Below are positions 1-11,448 of a stretch of DNA of 64,000 nt, in pieces (positions within the stretch are counted from its first letter, which is position 1; each line of letters opens with the position of its first letter). Below the pieces are notes generated by a model. The model saw only the letters and a program-made list of their open reading frames with translations, was not told where the DNA came from and made no database searches. This DNA comes from Ooceraea biroi (Eukaryota > Arthropoda > Insecta > Hymenoptera > Formicidae), in assembly GCF_003672135.1 (NCBI RefSeq), contig NC_039511.1, positions 4,614,464-4,678,463 of the forward strand. The letters run 5' to 3'. A program made the position numbers and the translations under genes.

Positions 1-1157
1 TCTCGTATTCGTTGCGTAACAGTATCACTCTTTGCACTGGGAATAATGAACAATATTCGAGAAATTCATCAGCAGAGACGGAAACGGAAATTTTGCTTTT
101 GTTTCCACCTTACGTTTGAAAAATGTGACTGTGAAATCACATTATGGAAAATTTTGGAAACTCCACCAAGAAAATACAATATCATCGTCACGTTATCAAA
201 GACATGATGCTATTATACAAAATTTTCATGTTGTTGTACAACGATTTAAATGCAATCTCGCTGTAGAATGGGAGCAGCTGCGTTACGAATGTACTACGTG
301 CAAAGCGCAGTTCCTTGTAACTCGAAAGAGACAAAGGATAACGAGGTTGTTGCACTCGTACAGCTCTTCCCAGGAGCGTGCCAGGTAATTAGAAGAAGCC
401 CGAATTAGGAGAATTCATTGAATATTGCATTAGCATAGATTTAGATTCTGCGAATTCTAAATGAAGCGAGAACATGCGGATGCGGATATTATTAAACAAT
501 TCGGACAGACGGGAAAGCTAATTAATTAAAAAATTAATAAGATACTATCAGCGAGCTGTTTCTGACTTTTAGGAAATTGCTGAAACGATCGCGTTAATAC
601 CAGCTGTATTCATCCAGAGAATTCAAATCTCAGCTTCTCAGCGAAGTAATAATTAATAATTTTCGGCGGTAATAACAGACTGTATGTAGGCACATATAGT
701 CACTCGAGTATTGGTACGTGCGTGCATATGTTTCCAGAGAACGTATGTACCTATATACGCGCAGGGAGTGCTGAGAGTGACAAGCAGCTGCAAATTTTCC
801 TCGAGTGAAGAAGTAGTTTGTCTCACCCTCGCTCGTCTCTCGCATCTTGGCTTACCGCATTTTCCATTCGTCTTTCTACCCCCGAGAGGGATTCGGCGCT
901 CGAGAAACGAGCGAGAAATCTCAGCGAGCAAACAAGTAATCCGCCAAGCTGGCCAAAGAAACGCTCAACTTGCCTGCGGTTCTTTGTGTTGAGCGTACTT
1001 GATCTCCCTCTCCCCCCCCCCTCTCTCTCTCTGTGGGTGTGTGTGTGTGTGTACAACCTTGGTGTTAAGTATACGACATGTTAGCATCATTAATTTACTG
1101 TTCATCATCGTAAATTTTACAGTTGTTATTATTCTCCTCCCTCTTTTCTGTCCACAG
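1..1157. other. Intron or upstream part of the phosphatase gene
   Basis: No exon could be supported. A compound simple repeat (C-run, then CT, then GT repeats) lies at about 1011-1053, shortly before the first recognised exon. Confidence 0.5.
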
Positions 1158-4100
1158 CCACGGAAGACACAGGGAGCAGTACTACGTTGCCGTCCACGCC
1201 GACTGAGCTCTCGCAGTTCCCAAAGCTCTGCGAGCTACGCCGAAAATTCCCAGTTCTATACCGGGTGGAGTTCCAGGTGAGCCCTGATAAATCCCGTTTC
1301 CACTCATCTAACTTTGCTCACCTCTGGGCACTGTCGAGCTCGCTTCCTCGCCTGGACAGTTTTTACGACTGTTCCTCGCTTCGATGTTGGTTATAGAGAA
1401 AGAGAGTTACGCTTCTCCCTTAGGAGCATGTTTTATTGCGTCGCGCGCGATCATCTCTTTTCCCACACCACCACTTTTATTATACTATTATTTTTTGATA
1501 TTGTTCTGTAATCAAAAACAAACATCGATCGGTAACGCCGTGTTGATGCCGGAATAAGTTTATTTGCTCATACGTGGATGGGTACATATATTTGGAGTAC
1601 GTGATCCTATCGCTTTCCGCTGTGTACGTATGCGGAGCACGTAGCACGTAGGCATACTTGTGAATATTACAGGGTGCTCGCGGATAGGCAGACAGCCAAG
1701 AGACAAAGCGAGCCTCTCGGGACTAGGTTGAGAAATCGAGACTCAGTATAATATCGGTTTCTCATTAGACAACCGTTTCGCGAGACGCGAATTCCGCGGT
1801 ACGCGAAGATATGCTTTACCCGGCAATTTGCACGGATATACTCTCGATCGAAGCGTACAGTCAAAGCGACGATGTAAGCCGCATGTTGCAGAAATATCGT
1901 CAATTTCGTGTCTCTCCAGCGATACGGTAATGTCAACTCGAAAACGTCTGATCTGCTTTGACGCTGTCCGGATTTCAGATTTTCTCAAAAGGAAATAGTG
2001 AGCCGAGATACTTTCAGCGCAATCCGTCTTTCATTTCGAATCATCAGTCGCATTATTATGCATGTGGTAACGCGCCTGAGATAGAGCGCAAGATAGGAAC
2101 TCCACGCGGGGGTGACAAGACACAATTGAATTCTTAACTGCGGCGCGCCGGAGAACGACATCCATCCTGATCTCCTTCTGTTCGTACCTTCGTCAAGCCA
2201 CGTTCTACTCCGCACTGCTGTTTCAGAATACGAGGTGTCTCAAACGATATTTACATATTTCACCGAGCTGCTTTCGCACGTCTCTTCCACGAAGCGTAAA
2301 ATCGATTCACACCCTTTGTATTACGCGAAGAAAATATTTGTCCCCCATGTATGCCGTCTTACTTTCGAGCAGTACAGAACTGAGAGATGATCTTAGATCC
2401 TACGCTTCTTATATCGCTCTAAATAACGAGCTTTCAGTATTCAAGAGTTTCAGTAGTAAAAAGAACGATGAAAAATCAACAGTCCGATGCAGTCGAAAAG
2501 TCCTGAAAACCTCTCGTGGCTTAAATGTCGCCAAAAAATCCACGTGATCCGCGATCAGCGTTTCCTGAACACGGCGCGAGCGGTCAGCTTTTTTCCGGGC
2601 ATCCGCCATCGACACGAAAAAGCTCTTAGTTCTGCTGTCGTATGGTATGTGCGACGTCGCTGAATGTAGTTTGTACGCCGACAGATTATCCGATGCATAC
2701 GGACTCTTTTTAATCTCTAATGCAATCGCGGAGCGTACGACAAAATGTCCTTCTTTTATCATGATCATTTTCGCACGGTCATCATCCTCTCGTCGTCATT
2801 CCCGAGGAACATTAGCATCCTCCCATCGAACAGAAAGAACTTCCCCGTGGATTTTTTTGCCGCTGCAATCGCGCACTTGATAGGAAAAATCCGGTAAACT
2901 GTCTGCGAATAACGACGAGAGAAGAAAAGGCAGAGGGTGACGATAAATAAAGAGAATGAATGGCAAAGAAAGGGAGGAAGAAAGAAGAGGATGGTTGTTG
3001 GTGAATTTTAATCCGGCCGACGCGATGCAGCGACGCGAGAATCATCTCGGCGTGATTTTTAAATTAAACTCGTCCGGCATTATCGGAAACGAAAGTTCCT
3101 GATGTTCGACAAATACTGCTGAGCAAAGAGCATCATACGTATTCATGAATCGCGCGCGGAATGTGGAAAACTTTCGGTCGCGAGAGTTGCGCATTTATGC
3201 GGAATGTAAATTAATTTCGAACTACAGGGAGTTGCTAATGGTAACAGCAATAACGGAAATATTTCTCTCAATTAACATGCAACATCGAAAGTGCCTCGCG
3301 ACGAGCAAAAAGATTTTATTGGAAAATCTATTATCTACATGTGTCACCGATGACGGAACATTGGATTTAGCCGAACGCACGCGACACGTGCATTAAAACA
3401 CAGCCCTAACTTTTTTCGCGTAACTTTTCTCATTTGCCGAATCTCGGACCTCTCGCGAGTAATTGTTGCTGCCGGAGCGTACCACGTGAAAACTTTTACG
3501 TATGCTGTTATCGCACAACGTGCAAATACTGTGCAAACGTTCGCAGCTGCTGGCCACGTCCAAAATACAGTCCGTAACGTTCACCCGGGCGATTCCAATC
3601 AAATTGACGCGAAACGCTACACGAAATTGTAGCGATTAAAAGAGAAAATCGTTGACGCGCTGCAATACGCACCTTCCGCGAAAAATTGAACTGATCTGTA
3701 TGCATTAATCGCGCACGGTTAGTGGCAAGTTTCGCGTTATCGGCTAAAAACTTTTCCCCGACATGGTTATTGTGAAACTTTCAGGGAGGCGGCAGATTTT
3801 TTATCTTAAGCATCTACAACTACAGTTTCATCCCGTATAATTAGCTTTATCGCAGGAATAAGCGGCGCGTTAAAGCTCATAAAGAATTTATATTTAATAA
3901 CTTCCGTAACATAACTTTTTTTATCCACATTTGCCAAAATAAAATAATTTACACACTTTTATGCAATGCAAATAATTACCTGACTAAGCTCCGTAATAAC
4001 TTATTTACTTTACTAATTCGTATTTTTACATTATGAATGTAATATCTTTTGTCGTTTTATGTTGCAGACGGCGACGAAGGTGGAAACGCATTCGTGCAGA

Positions 4101-7100
4101 CACGCCATGAAGCTCGCGAACAAGGAGAAGAATCAGAATCAAAGGTGTATTCCATGTGGGTAGTAATCGTCGATGAAATCCCTTTATGTCACCCGCGAGT
4201 ATTCCGCTTCCTCGTCCGCAGAAGAATCACGTTGATTGCACGCGTAATGGAATAAAGTGCCGATTCGAAACACGTAATAGTGAAAAGCCGTCTAACGAGC
4301 ATCTAGCCCTGTAATTACTGTTCACGGACGGATGAGTATAGCTGCAATAATGTGCGTTCCGACGATTCAATGTTTCTAACTGCTACTTTTTGTATGAAAA
4401 AAGTAAAAGATTCCGCACTCCCGGCGGATCCGTCGCGATAATCCATCGCGATAACTACATCGCGATCGGTCGAGAGCTCTCGGGTTTCCGTTAATTAATT
4501 TTCTTGCGACGGAGGAAACAAATCACGCTTGTGAGACGGAACAATCGTCCCCGGCACACTGTTCCTTAAGTGAAAATTTACTTGTGTGGAATAAGAGAAA
4601 CTTTACTTCAGTTGACAATTGAAATATTGGGTTGGCCAAAAAGTAATTGCGTTTTTTTATATAAATAAAAGGCGAATTTTTCATGGGAAACAAAAACTTT
4701 ATTAAACAATATATTGTCCATTTTGTTTGATTATCTTTTGCCATTTTTCAGGCAACTTCATGATTCCGCGCTCAAAAAAGTTCTTATCTTTTTCAGCAAA
4801 AAACAATTCCAAGAACGATTTGATATTCTCATCAGCAGTAAAAGTTTTACCATTCAAGGCGTTTTGCAAAGAATGAAACAAATGGTAATCTGATGGTGCC
4901 AGGTCTGGCGAATATGGTGGATGTGGTAACACATCCCATCCAAGCTGCAACAATTTTTCACGAGTGACCAAACTTGTACGTGGTCTAGCGTTATCATGGT
5001 GAAACACAACACCTTTGCGATTCACCAATTCTCGACGTTTCTGTTTGATGGCATCATTTAATTTATCCAGTTGACGACAGTATACGTCTGAATTAATGGT
5101 TTGATTCCTTGCAAGCAGCTCAAAATATACAATACCTTTAAAGTCCCACCAGACTGACAGCATAATCTTTCTTTGGTGAATATCTGCTTTTGAAGTGCTT
5201 TGAGCAGGTTCATCACGCTTGCTCCACGATCTTTTTCGTTTGACGTTGTTGTAGAGGATCCATTTTTCGTCGCCTGTTATTATACGTTTCAAAAATCGAT
5301 CATTTTCCTCACGTTTCAAAAGAGAATCGCGGATGTCAATACGCTTAGTGAGATGAATTTCTTTGAGCTCATGTGGTACCCAAATATCGAGCTTACTAAT
5401 GTATCCAAGTCGTTTTAAATGGTTTTCAACACTCGATTTCGATATGTTAAGATTCTCAGCAATCTCTCGTGTCGTTAAACGCCGATTGGAATCGATCAGT
5501 GCCTTTATTTTGTCATCATCAATTTCGATTGGCCTTCCTGAGCGTGGTGCATCTTTCACATTAAAATCTCCAGATCGAAATTTAGTAAACCAATTTTGAC
5601 ACTGCCGCAGTTTTAAAGCATCTTCGCCATATACATCACATAACTTTGTATGAGCTTGCACAGCGTTTTTCCCTTTTCGGAAGTAATAAAACAAAATATG
5701 ACGAAAATGTTCTTTTTGATTTTCCATTTTGAAATCGACGGCAAACAAACAATTGTTAACGAAATCGTGTACTTTCTTTTTCTAAAACAAGCTTGAACTG
5801 TGAGTTGTTAACCTACATAATAAATTTGCGGTTTAGAATGAAGTTAGTTACATTTCAAGACATGTATGTCCATCTATTGGAAAAAAACGCAATTACTTTT
5901 TGGCCAACCCAATATTTCTCTCTACGCTCTTCTCTGTTTCTTTTTTTTACAGATGACTATAATAGGGTAGTGTTGGAAACGATAGAAGGCGAGCCTGATT
6001 CCGATTACGTTAATGCATCCTATGTAGATGTGAGTATACCACGATATTCGACGATAAGTATCAACGTTAATATACGGCGGTCCTTGGCAAATTGAACGCG
6101 CTCTAAATTGCGAGTCGTACGCCGTCCAATAATGCAATTGGATCACGTATTTTCCCGTGGAAAAGATTGGACGGGGGATGCTGGGATTCGTTACGTCGGC
6201 AGATTTGAATTCGCGTCTCTCTTGCGCCACGAGCAACCCCGTCCGTGCTGATTATTCCATCCACACACGAACTTTACGCGAATGTTAATGATAAGACGAG
6301 CATTGAATTACAGCGTCGATGTCAATACTGCGTTTCAGAGTATATTGAAACCGAAGGCTTACATCGTCACTCAGGGACCTATGGAGAACACGGTGACGGA
6401 ATTCTGGCGAATGGTCTGGCAGGAGCAAGCGTCCTGCATCGTCATGCTCACGAAAACCTTCGACTTTATCAGGGTAACGGACCGTTGAAAAAAATAAAAA
6501 GAAAACACGGGAAAACTTTTGCAGAAAGAGTAGAAAGAGCGGGAGAGGAGCGCTCGGAAATAGTGTCCATTAAAGTAACTTCGCTGCAAAAAGCAGCCCA
6601 TACTGTGCGTTGACGTCGACCGCGAGTCTTAACGTCAGCTTTAAGCTTGGAGCCCGCTGTATAAATTCTTTAGCGTTACCGCCTTACAGCTTTTCAGGCT
6701 GCGATTCTGTCTTACAGGTGATGTGCGTGCAGTATTGGCCGGCGAGTAAAGACAAAGACGAAGAATACGGCGGCATTGGCGTTTCCGTGCTGAAAGAAGA
6801 GGAACTCGCCAATTTTCATATACGAACAATAAGACTCTACAAAAAGAACGAGAACAACGTGAGTGTGTTTACTGTACACGTGCGGTATTTTTACATCGTA
6901 ATCACGCATGATGCTTCTGTGACAAAATGTAAAAACTCGAAATGATACTCTCGAGTGAAGGAAAGTGCCATTTTTTTCGAAACAAACTTGCTGTCCGGAT
7001 TAATAACTCGCGATATACATAGCGACAGAATAACGCGCGCGCGCACGCGACAAATACGCAAATAAATTCGTTATTTGTGAGAAAGCGTAAATATAGACGG

Positions 7101-10100
7101 ACCATTCGACGTAACGATCGATCAACAATGCGGCGACGAACGCGGTGGACATTCGTTCCAGTTGTGAATTCATCCAGTTTGTAAAATTGTCGCGATGGGC
7201 GTTATTCGATATCATTTTAACGAAACGGCACGGAGCTCCACCGCGATGTTGCTCAATAACGCCCGAATATTCGTGTCGAGGGTCTGAATAAATCAGATGG
7301 GCTTATAAAAGGCGTCGCGCCAACAAAGATTATCCGGATAATCCGCGGACGGTGTCGTCAGGGATTCCGCCTCTTTTTAACTGGGAAATTTCTGTGAAAC
7401 ACTTGCGAATGACCGACCCGATAATACGGCACTTCTCGGTCGGCGATGAAATCGACGCAAACTCGAAACTTGTCCCGGCTATCCTGGAACAGCGAGTCTC
7501 TGCCAGAAGTGGGTGAGGCGGAAAACGACGGAACGAAGTTGGCGAAAAACTTAGGGAGATTAACTGTATATAGGCAGCCTTGTCAACTTTATCACTGCGC
7601 GACGCTGACTAAATACGAAATAATGCGAACCCGGCGATGTGCACGGTGAAAGTTCGCCCGAGGAGCTATCACGCGGCCGGCTGATTTAATTGTACTTTAT
7701 TCGCGAAAACGAGGAACGACAATTGCGGCCGGTCTCCAAGCTCTTCCGCGCCGCGCGCTTCGTGATCCGATTCCGCCGCCGGCATCGTTACTTGTCTAGT
7801 TCTTTTCTCGTTGAACCTTTTTCCTTTATCCGGAGGAGTTCTCTCCGACTTTGAAGCTGTTCCACCCGCCTTACTGTCTCCGGCTGCGTCTTTAACTTCG
7901 ACCTCGTGTTCTTTTTAACGGCTGCACATCGTCCGCGTCAAAAAGCGAGCTTTATTCCTCCGAGATTGTACTATTATATGAAAAAACACTTTAATTTTAC
8001 GTGCAATTGGATATACGAGGATCGCATTTGCTAAATCCTTAGAAAATATATGATGACGGCACTAATATTAAACTGACATGATGGTTGACGTATGTGTATA
8101 CATACATGTACGTATATATCTTTTAAAGACTTATCAAACGACCCTCGTATATCTATATACTTCGCACTAATAATTTTTATTCTCATAGAGCGTGAGCTAA
8201 GTGACAAGATTGATGCAAATTCGATCTGTATTTTATCGTTGAAGAACGCGAATCAAGTCACGCGAGACAAGTGCCAACATGTGACACCTCGTTAAAGTCC
8301 GTCATCTGCCACGCGCTCAGCACTTTTCCACGTAGGACGTATTAATGGCCCGGCCGAAACTGCCGTCTGATATACGGGACTTTGCCGAACGTGTGCGGCT
8401 GACGCAATAATTACTCTCGCGATTTACTGCTTGGACGAAATTTAATATAGAAAAGGAGAGCTTCTCGTAACCCCATTCCGGGAATAGCAAAGTTATATAG
8501 CTAGCCGTAGCATTACAGGACACCTGAATGTGCAACTTGGGCCTGGTAGAAGTCGCAAAATGATGCGACTGCAATTGCCAAGTTTAACGTGACATTGTTG
8601 GAATAACAGTACCGAGGAAAATCTTACTTTCTCGGAAAGGAATTCTATCGTCTACATAACTCGACACCGTCCCGACATTCCGCTAATTCGTCAGTGACAA
8701 TCTTTCGCATATTTCTACGTTAATCATAGAGATACGCAATCCCCGCAGGCACACTTTAAACAGGCCGCAATAACGACGAGGAGAACGGCGGATCGTAACG
8801 GGTCGCGAAACGATACGAACGCGAAATAATCGTTATCGTAAAACCATGATGATTACAGCTTTCGTTATGCAAAACTCTTTTCCAGGAGATTACGGAAGAA
8901 AGGACGCTGTTGCAATTTCATTACACGGAGTGGCACTCGCACACGTGTCCCTTTGGCAACGCGGTACTGGAGTTCAGACGGCGAGTTCGCGCCGTGGTGG
9001 GATCGACCATAAAAAATGAATCCGGGCCTATGGTCGTTCACTGCAAGTAAGAGTAGTTACGTTACAAATTGTCTTTACTGATGTAAAAGCAGCGCGTTGA
9101 GACTGTTGAGTGCGAGACACTAAATCTGTCTGTCTGTGGCGCGAAGCGATGGCGGCGGACGATCGGGGGTGTATTTAGCGATCGACGCGAACATGGAGCT
9201 GGCTGAGGAAGAGGATACCTTTGACGTATTCGGCTACCTGAAGAGACTGCGACAGAGCAGGCGAGGACTCATCGAGAGTTTGGTATGATATCAATTAAAC
9301 GCTAATTAAACGGAAATTTGTCGTCAATGAAAAGTTCTTCAACTTAACTGCTTTCTCACTCGACTGGAAACCGTTTTTCAATCGTAACGAGAATAACATA
9401 TCACTCTTATTTCTTCATGATGAGATTGGAAGGTAATTTCTGTCGTCGAATTATTTTCTTTTATTGACTCGCGTCGTGCAGGAACAGTACAAATTCGTAT
9501 ACGACACGCTGGAGGAGTTCGTCGTGTGCGGCACATCGTGGTTTCCCGTGGCGGAATTGTCGCAACGGCTGAAGCAGAAGAGCGTGAAGAATCCCATAAC
9601 CAAGATCAACGAGTATCAACGGGAGTACCAACAGATCTGCAAACAGACGCCACGTTTCACGATCGGCGACTGCGCCGGTGGACACCGGGCCGATAACAGG
9701 GAGAAGAACAGAGACGTCCTCGTAGTTCCACGTGAGTTGCAATTTGTGAGCGTGACCGGCAGCTAACCGACAAATAGCTTTTCCTCTCGTGTCGTACAAA
9801 TCGATTTCCACCTTTGTTACAGCGGACAACTTTCGACCGTACCTCACCAGCTTCCAGGGTAACAGTTTCACGGATTACATAAACGCCGTCTTTGTGGACG
9901 TAAGCCAGTGAAATCAATCACCCATTAAGCTCATTTGTTCCGAAGTTTTCTCGCACTGTCAGCGACTCCGCATCCCTTAATTAAAATTGAACTTTTTAAC
10001 GAAGTTTTATAAAGCACACCGCGCTACGATAATTAAAACTATTGCAAGAACTGTCTGTTGTAATGCATTCTTTTAACATTTATGGCTCTTATGGCTTCTT

Positions 10101-11266
10101 CGTACACAAGTCGATGCTATGAATAACAATCTGTATTAAAAATTGATAAATATAGAAAGAACATAGAAAGTTCTGCGGACCAATATGTATTATTTCTCGC
10201 GATCCATTCGGCAATCTCTGCCAAGTTCTTCCCGAAAACATTCATCCACTCTCGTGTTACGCAGGGCTACACAAAACCGAGAGAATATATCGTAACGGAA
10301 TGGCCTCTTCGGCACACGTGCGGAGAATTCTGGTCTTTGGTTTACGACTACGAATGTGCGGCGGTAGTGGTGTTATGCGTGCCGCCTCAGGGATCTGCGA
10401 GTTTCCCCAGCTTTTGGCCAGAAGGAAGACACTCCAAGAAGTATGGGCCCGTGTTTACGATCGATCACATCAGCCACAATCATTACACCAACATAAAAAC
10501 CTGGGTAAGAGCCAACCCGCTAATCCTCGTGACGCTCAATTTGCCGCAGTTGCTAATTCAAATTACCGTAAAATTGCAACTTTATTTAAATTTCCGGAAA
10601 GAAAACATTTACATATATTTGAATAATAAAACATTAAGGTAAAGAAGCAAATGATTTTCTCATTTTTAGTTTTATCAATTTTGTTTTACAGGTTTTTAGG
10701 ATAAACAAGAAGATTGTCTCGTTGACGGAATTGATGGCGGGTGTGAAAGCACCGCCGAAAACCGTACAACTGTTCCAATTGACTTGTTGGCCAATGGGCC
10801 ACAAAGTGCCCACCTCCACGAATAGTTTAGTGGAGCTCATGAATATGGTCGAGAGATGGAGGCAGCGCACGGACTACGGACCAGTGGCTGTGGTATCACC
10901 CGATGGCAGAAGCCGTTGCGGGGTCTATTGTGCCGCCAACGCGTGCATAGAACAGGTCATTCAGCATGGGGAGGTTGACATCTTTCAGGCTGTCAAGACT
11001 GTACGCAGGCATAGGCCCCAGCTTGTGGAAAACATGGTACGCTTCTTTAAATTACGATGAAACTGTGATCTAGCATTTCTCGCGAATTTTTCTCAATTAT
11101 TATTACAATTAGAGTATTGATTTTTCGTCGATTTTTGTCGAAGCAAAGGCAAGATATCATAAAAGTATGTTTGTAATTCCACCAGACGGAGTACAAATAC
11201 TGCTACGACCTAGTGCTGCACTACGTGCTGCACTACCTGAACAAAGACATGAACGAAAAGAAGTGA
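1158..11266 (+). CDS. Receptor-type protein tyrosine phosphatase, 3' part (both catalytic domains degenerate)
   Basis: Partial gene; the ectodomain and membrane segment lie upstream of the window. Exons read: 1158-1276, 4068-4155, 5953-6029, 6339-6473, 6718-6858, 8886-9046, 9147-9282, 9482-9731, 9823-9899, 10265-10504, 10692-11036, 11186-11266. All phases join and give 615 residues ending NEKK-stop. Domain 1 shows the family blocks RCIPYDYNRVVLE, DYVNASYVD, YIVTQGPMENTVTEFWRMVW and VMCVQYWPAS. Its WPD loop reads WHS, and the active-site loop reads HCNDGGGRSG (Cys and Arg of CX5R kept). Domain 2 has WPM at the WPD position and VSPDGRSRCG where HCxxGxxRxG is expected, so the nucleophilic Cys is Ser. 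Families of this kind sit in the plasma membrane and remove phosphate from tyrosine. Here a scaffold or substrate-binding role is more likely (inference). I could not assign the subtype; the Ptp36E/kappa-like or 99A-like groups are candidates. A mariner interrupts the intron 4156-5952. Confidence 0.88.
1277..4067 (+). other. Intron of the receptor phosphatase gene
   Basis: Bounded by donor GTGAGC and acceptor GTTGCAG, joining VEFQ to TATKVETHSC in phase 0. Short open frames inside are unconvincing, and no repeat or conserved exon was seen. Confidence 0.7.
4627..5912 (-). mobile_element. Full-length mariner transposon
   Basis: A 1286-bp element bounded by perfect 32-bp terminal inverted repeats beginning TTGGGTTGGCCAAAAAGT. 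It is flanked by the TA duplication typical of mariner (4625-4626 and 5913-5914). It lies inside intron 4156-5952 of the receptor phosphatase, antisense to that gene. The identical ends and intact transposase frame point to recent insertion or recent activity. Confidence 0.95.
4702..5727 (-). CDS. Mariner transposase (DD34D), apparently intact
   Basis: About 341 residues from the ATG at 5727, the usual length for mariner transposases. The frame stays open 7 codons upstream (MFAVDFK), but the start MENQKEH fits the family better. The N-terminal half holds the two helix-turn-helix segments that bind the terminal repeats, with a GRP hook (RSGRPIEID) and WVPHEL between DNA-binding and catalytic parts. 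Catalytic Asp residues are visible in TGDEKWI, FHHDNARP and SPDLAPSDYHLF. The second and third are separated by 34 residues, the DD34D signature. The enzyme cuts and pastes the element into TA sites. No frameshift or internal stop is present, so it could be functional. The mariner subfamily was not resolved. Confidence 0.95.
   Translation of the reverse strand: MENQKEHFRHILFYYFRKGKNAVQAHTKLCDVYGEDALKLRQCQNWFTKFRSGDFNVKDAPRSGRPIEIDDDKIKALIDSNRRLTTREIAENLNISKSSVENHLKRLGYISKLDIWVPHELKEIHLTKRIDIRDSLLKREENDRFLKRIITGDEKWILYNNVKRKRSWSKRDEPAQSTSKADIHQRKIMLSVWWDFKGIVYFELLARNQTINSDVYCRQLDKLNDAIKQKRRELVNRKGVVFHHDNARPRTSLVTREKLLQLGWDVLPHPPYSPDLAPSDYHLFHSLQNALNGKTFTADENIKSFLELFFAEKDKNFFERGIMKLPEKWQKIIKQNGQYIV
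6859..8885 (+). other. Intron of the receptor phosphatase gene
   Basis: A 2-kb intron between the exon ending KKNENN and the exon starting EITEERTLL. I see no coding exon or clear repeat in it. Confidence 0.75.
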
Positions 11267-11448
11267 GAAAGCGAGTTGAGGGACGAGCTGTGGTTCATTG
11301 AATTCGGTCGCGGGGCGGCACTGCCATTGACACCAGAGGAAGCGCCGGCGGACGGGGAGCCGGTGGTACCTTGCGCTCAGGGTCGCGTCATCGTGGAGAC
11401 AGCGAGACCGGCGCCGCCGCACTTTGCTACTTGTTCCGGCTACCGCAG
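11263..11448 (+). other. Putative 186-nt alternative intron carrying the in-frame TGA
   Basis: Starts GTGAGA directly after codon NEK plus AA and ends TACCGCAG. Its length is a multiple of three. Apart from the TGA at 11264-11266 it is fully open, so retention gives the short receptor and removal gives the long-tailed one. The segment is GC-rich, which makes an open frame less surprising. Confidence 0.45.

Noticed and set aside
116..388. Open frame followed by CCAG|GTAATT, a possible upstream phosphatase exon
   Set aside because: The peptide shows neither a membrane segment nor fibronectin/Ig features, and no convincing acceptor was found; chance frame preferred.
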